NCBI RefSeq assembly: GCF_015356825.1
Contig: NZ_JAACYW010000016.1
Coordinates: forward strand, 17,237-81,236
DNA from: Catenulispora rubra
GTDB taxonomy: Bacteria; Actinomycetota; Actinomycetes; Streptomycetales; Catenulisporaceae
Direction: 5' to 3'
Length of the DNA stretch: 64,000 nt
Both the position numbers and the translations under genes were made by a program. Positions 61,295-64,000 of this stretch are shown here, in pieces. A model generated the notes under the pieces. The model was not told the DNA's origin, made no database searches, and saw only the letters and a list, made by a program, of their open reading frames with translations. Positions within the stretch are counted from its first letter, which is position 1. Every line of letters starts with the position of its first letter.

Positions 61295-62878
61295 TCAGAA
61301 CCGGATCGCCACGCCCCTGGGCCCGGCACCGCCGGCCAGGTCGTCGTCCCAGTACCGCATGTGGTAGCGCCGTGCGACGTTGCCGACCGGGGCCTGGGAA
61401 CCGGCCTGGTACACGCGCAGCCGGATGTCGCCGCGGTTGCGTCCGGCCGCCGAATTGGGCGTGGCGTTGTCGCCGGCCACCCGCGATTTGTTGCCGACGG
61501 TCGTGAGCTGGTTGTTGCCCATCGAGGCGGCGATGACGGCGGTCTGGAAGTTGCAGTTCGTGAGGTAGAACGAGGAGATGCTCACCTGGCCGTGCAGGCG
61601 GTTCGCCAGGGCCACCGCCGGATGCTGGTGGTGGTGGTTGAAGCCGGTGCTGATGAGCGCGGTGCGCGGGTTCGCGGCGTTGAGGTAGGCCTGCGAGGTG
61701 GAGGTCCCCGCGCCGTGGTGGCTGCACTTGAAGGACACCACGCGCGGCGGGAGCGCCAGCGCCCCGCCGCCGCCGGCCGGATTGGGCAGGCCGTTGCCCA
61801 TGATCGCGTTCATCGTCGGGTCCTCGCCGTTGGTCGCCATGTCGCCGAGGGTGGTGTAGAAGAAGTTGTTGAACCGGACCACCAGCCCGATCGAGGTGTT
61901 GTTGCCGGCGATGCCCGCGGCCGGGATCTGGAAGAACGCGTTGTGCAGGCCCTGCCAGGCCCAGCCGCTGCGGGTGACGACGTAGACCTCCGGAGCGTTG
62001 GCCGGCGGCACCATCGCGGCGGGACCTGAGCCCCACAGCACCTCGTCGCCCAGATTCGGGATCGAGGTCCGGTTGCGGTTCACGGTGGGCGCGGCCGTGG
62101 CGTTGGTGTGGACCGTGAAGTTGCCGTTGATCGCCCCGACCCAGCCGCCCGGAACCCCGACGCCGCCGAGGTCGATGACATGGGTGGCGTTGAACATGTT
62201 CCCGGTCTGGAACCGGGCCCGCACCGGCATCCCGCCCCGCAGGCTGTTGAACACCGCGGTCGTGACCGCCGTGCGCAGCGCGGCGCCGCCGAGCCCGGCG
62301 AGGATCGAGTTGGCGGCCTGGACACCGGCGGCCTTGGCCGCCCGGTGCCGGTTGTTCTGGTTCGGCACCAGCGACGCCACCCCGAACGGGTTGCCCTGCA
62401 GGTCGCCGTCGATCACCCCGATGTTCTGGGCCTGCAGGTCGGTCTCACCCCCGACCGTGGTGTTCCGCGCGTTGTTGGCCGCGTTGACGAAGCCCGCGGC
62501 GTTCCCGCCGAAGTTGCCCAGCGCCACGGCGTCCGCGGCGGCGGTGGCGCCGGCGATCTCCTCTTCCCGGTTGAAGCCCAGCACCGCCTCCTGCGCCGCG
62601 GCCGCCCCCATCTCGGTGGCCAGATCGGTCAGGTCGTCGGCCTGCAGCAGCGCCAACAACCCGCCCCGATGGTCCTGGTCGTAATGGGTGCACACGATGT
62701 GGTCCACAGCGGCCAGACCCACGGTGTTGGCGATGTAGTCGTGCACGAACGTGCTGTAGACGGCCTCACCCCCGTCGATGAGCATCGACCGGCGCACACC
62801 CGCCCCGTTGTCGGCGACCAGCAGCGTACTGTCGCCCTGGCCGACGTCGATCAGATGGATTTCCAGCTGCCACGGCAT
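61295..62878 (-). CDS. Metallo-beta-lactamase-fold hydrolase with a large insert
   Basis: A 527-residue protein that opens the five-gene operon. I chose ATG 62878 with GGGAG 6 nt upstream. IHLIDVGQGDSTLLVAD and CTHYDQDHRGGL give the metal motif in the H-x-D-x-D-H form; further ligands are LGDM near residue 340 and the His pair of SFKCSHHGAG near 385. Residues about 90-260 are an Asn/Ala-rich insert not found in simple family members. The fold resembles ComEC-type and phosphodiesterase-like relatives, but no membrane part exists. A role as nuclease, phosphodiesterase or enzyme of the large-protein assembly cannot be chosen from sequence. Confidence 0.78.
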   Translation of the reverse strand: MPWQLEIHLIDVGQGDSTLLVADNGAGVRRSMLIDGGEAVYSTFVHDYIANTVGLAAVDHIVCTHYDQDHRGGLLALLQADDLTDLATEMGAAAAQEAVLGFNREEEIAGATAAADAVALGNFGGNAAGFVNAANNARNTTVGGETDLQAQNIGVIDGDLQGNPFGVASLVPNQNNRHRAAKAAGVQAANSILAGLGGAALRTAVTTAVFNSLRGGMPVRARFQTGNMFNATHVIDLGGVGVPGGWVGAINGNFTVHTNATAAPTVNRNRTSIPNLGDEVLWGSGPAAMVPPANAPEVYVVTRSGWAWQGLHNAFFQIPAAGIAGNNTSIGLVVRFNNFFYTTLGDMATNGEDPTMNAIMGNGLPNPAGGGGALALPPRVVSFKCSHHGAGTSTSQAYLNAANPRTALISTGFNHHHQHPAVALANRLHGQVSISSFYLTNCNFQTAVIAASMGNNQLTTVGNKSRVAGDNATPNSAAGRNRGDIRLRVYQAGSQAPVGNVARRYHMRYWDDDLAGGAGPRGVAIRF

Positions 62879-63134
62879 CACGGACTCCCGTCCTCGGCCA
62901 CCCCCTAGCCAGCCTTGCCCTACGCATTGGAGTCCTGAATCAGGGTTCTGTCAATCGCGCCGCGGGGTCGCCGTACACAGGGGTTTCTCGGTGCTTGACG
63001 TGGAGGTCAGGAGGTTGTCGGTCGCCGTCGGCGGCGCCGCGATGACCGCGAAACGATCACCCTCGATCGCCATCACAGCGGCGCGGCGCCCCCATCGCGT
63101 TCGGCCGGCCGCTGACGAAGGACTCCCGGATGAA

Positions 63135-64000
63135 TCATTTCAGCAGCCGCGAAAGGCGCCGGTCGGCCAGCGGCTTGCCGCCGGTCTGGCACGTCGGGCA
63201 GTACTGAAGGCTCGAGTCGGCGAAGGAGACCTCGCGGATGGTGTCGCCGCAGACCGGGCACTTCTCGCCGGTGCGGCCGTGGACGCGCAGGCCCGACTTC
63301 TTCTCCGCCTTCAGGTCCTTCATCGGTAGGCCGCGGGAGCGCTCGATGGCGTCGGCGAGGGTGCTGAGGGTGACGTCGTAGAGGTTGGCCACCTCGTCGG
63401 GGGTCAGCTTGGCCGCCAGTTTGTAGGGGGACATGCGGGCGGCGTGCAGGATCTCGTCGGAGTAGGCGTTGCCGATGCCGGCCAGCACGCTCTGGTCGCG
63501 CAGGACGCCCTTGATCTGGCGGCGCTCGCCGTCCAGGAGGCCGCGCAGGACCTCGACGGTGAATTCCTCCGACAGGGGGTTGATGCCCAGGCGTGCGATG
63601 CCCGGGACGTCGTTGGGGTCGCGCACGACGTAGACGGCCAGGCCCTTCTTCGTGCCGTACTCGGTCACGTCGATGCCGCTGCCGGCCGGCTCCTCCATGC
63701 GGACGCGCAGTGCCAGCGGCCCCTTGCCGGGCTTGGGCGGCGCCGTCGGCAGCGTCTCCTGCCACCGGACCCAGCCGGCGCGCGCCAGGTGCAGGACCAG
63801 GTGCAGGTCGCCGACGCTGAAGTCGATGAACTTCCCGTGCCGCCCCACGCTGCTGACGACCTGGCCCTCCAGGGCCGACAGCGGCGGGTCGTACGTCTTG
63901 AGCGCCTGGATCGCGACCGGCGTGGCCGCCGCGACGGCGTGTCCGGCGAGGTGCTCGTCCAGGAACGCGGCCAGCGCCTGGACCTCCGGCAGTTCGGGCA
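63135..64000 (-). CDS. Fpg/Nei-family DNA glycosylase, start codon cut by the window edge
   Basis: A base-excision repair enzyme with a 288-residue predicted length; only the first base of the start codon lies outside the window (minus strand reads TGCCCGAACTGCCGGAGG). The mature N-terminus PELPEVQALAAFL carries the Pro nucleophile and the Glu. The helix-two-turn-helix region is KGVLRDQSVLAGIGNAYSDEIL (near 165-187), with the Asn/Lys contacts. The Zn finger is CPVCGDTIREV..YCPTC at the C-terminus. Family members remove oxidised bases and cut the strand. Unrelated to the operon beside it. Confidence 0.92.
   Translation of the reverse strand, partial: PELPEVQALAAFLDEHLAGHAVAAATPVAIQALKTYDPPLSALEGQVVSSVGRHGKFIDFSVGDLHLVLHLARAGWVRWQETLPTAPPKPGKGPLALRVRMEEPAGSGIDVTEYGTKKGLAVYVVRDPNDVPGIARLGINPLSEEFTVEVLRGLLDGERRQIKGVLRDQSVLAGIGNAYSDEILHAARMSPYKLAAKLTPDEVANLYDVTLSTLADAIERSRGLPMKDLKAEKKSGLRVHGRTGEKCPVCGDTIREVSFADSSLQYCPTCQTGGKPLADRRLSRLLK

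Noticed and set aside
48630..62878. Phage-tail-like or contractile injection system
   Set aside because: There is a fibre-like protein but no sheath, tube, baseplate, spike or AAA ATPase in the operon.
1..64000. CRISPR arrays, insertion sequences, rRNA, integrase genes
   Set aside because: I saw no regularly spaced repeats with unique spacers, no transposase or integrase motifs, and no rRNA.

Overview
The window is uniformly high-GC DNA with GTG/TTG starts, short 4-nt start/stop overlaps and GGAGG-type ribosome sites, as expected of a Gram-positive actinomycete. MbtH, NRPS, ArsR and large-genome accessory content suggest a Streptomyces, Catenulispora or related secondary-metabolite producer. 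No tool was run; family names come from motifs I can see and from memory of the families.

Layout. 0-8.5 kb holds unrelated genes: a beta-rich hypothetical protein with a probable frameshift, an SDR divergent from an XRE/MmyB-type regulator, a DUF1330-like protein, a 970-residue ankyrin protein with a tandemly duplicated C-terminal domain, and a secreted propeller + CWB2 protein. 8.5-17.7 kb is an arsenic-type island: arsR-(micro-ORF)-arsC-like-arsC, a secreted chitosanase-like protein, a CoA-disulfide-reductase-type flavoprotein, a frameshifted membrane protein, and an unusual ArsR-linked unit made of a 50-aa protein, an 80-aa peptide with three CCG motifs and a fusion of an M28 peptidase to a flavoprotein. 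No ACR3/ArsB pump is visible. The island ends beside a degenerate 3' half of a tRNA-Lys gene, a likely attachment-site remnant.

17.8-44.8 kb is a nonribosomal-peptide biosynthetic cluster. Leftward: cysC-cysD-cysN (PAPS supply) and a PGM1-type ATP-grasp ligase. Rightward: an MFS exporter, then a long tightly packed operon preceded by a twin GTATCCTGATAC operator. The operon encodes MbtH, GNAT, a beta-sandwich protein, a BtrH-like acyltransferase, NRPS C-A-T, NRPS C-A(Ser)-T-TE, two acyl-CoA dehydrogenase-like proteins, AzlC/AzlD, a cystathionine-synthase-like PLP enzyme, a free-standing A-T-reductase, an aldo/keto reductase, a sulfotransferase and a DapF-like epimerase. The gene set predicts a sulfated small peptide, perhaps with an aldehyde- or alcohol-derived building block. 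Several of these genes carry in-frame minisatellites.

44.8-48.6 kb is a small stress-type locus (TIG-domain remnant, MarR regulator, hemerythrin-like protein, two NmrA-like NAD(P)-binding proteins) with clear palindromic operators. 48.6-62.9 kb is a single leftward operon of five large proteins: a metallo-beta-lactamase-fold hydrolase, a 1490-aa DUF6603-like protein, 802-aa and 1270-aa proteins of no recognised family, and a 580-aa fibre-like protein. This operon and the CCG-peptide/peptidase-flavoprotein unit are the best candidates here for undescribed systems. The window closes with an Fpg/Nei DNA glycosylase whose start codon is cut by one base.
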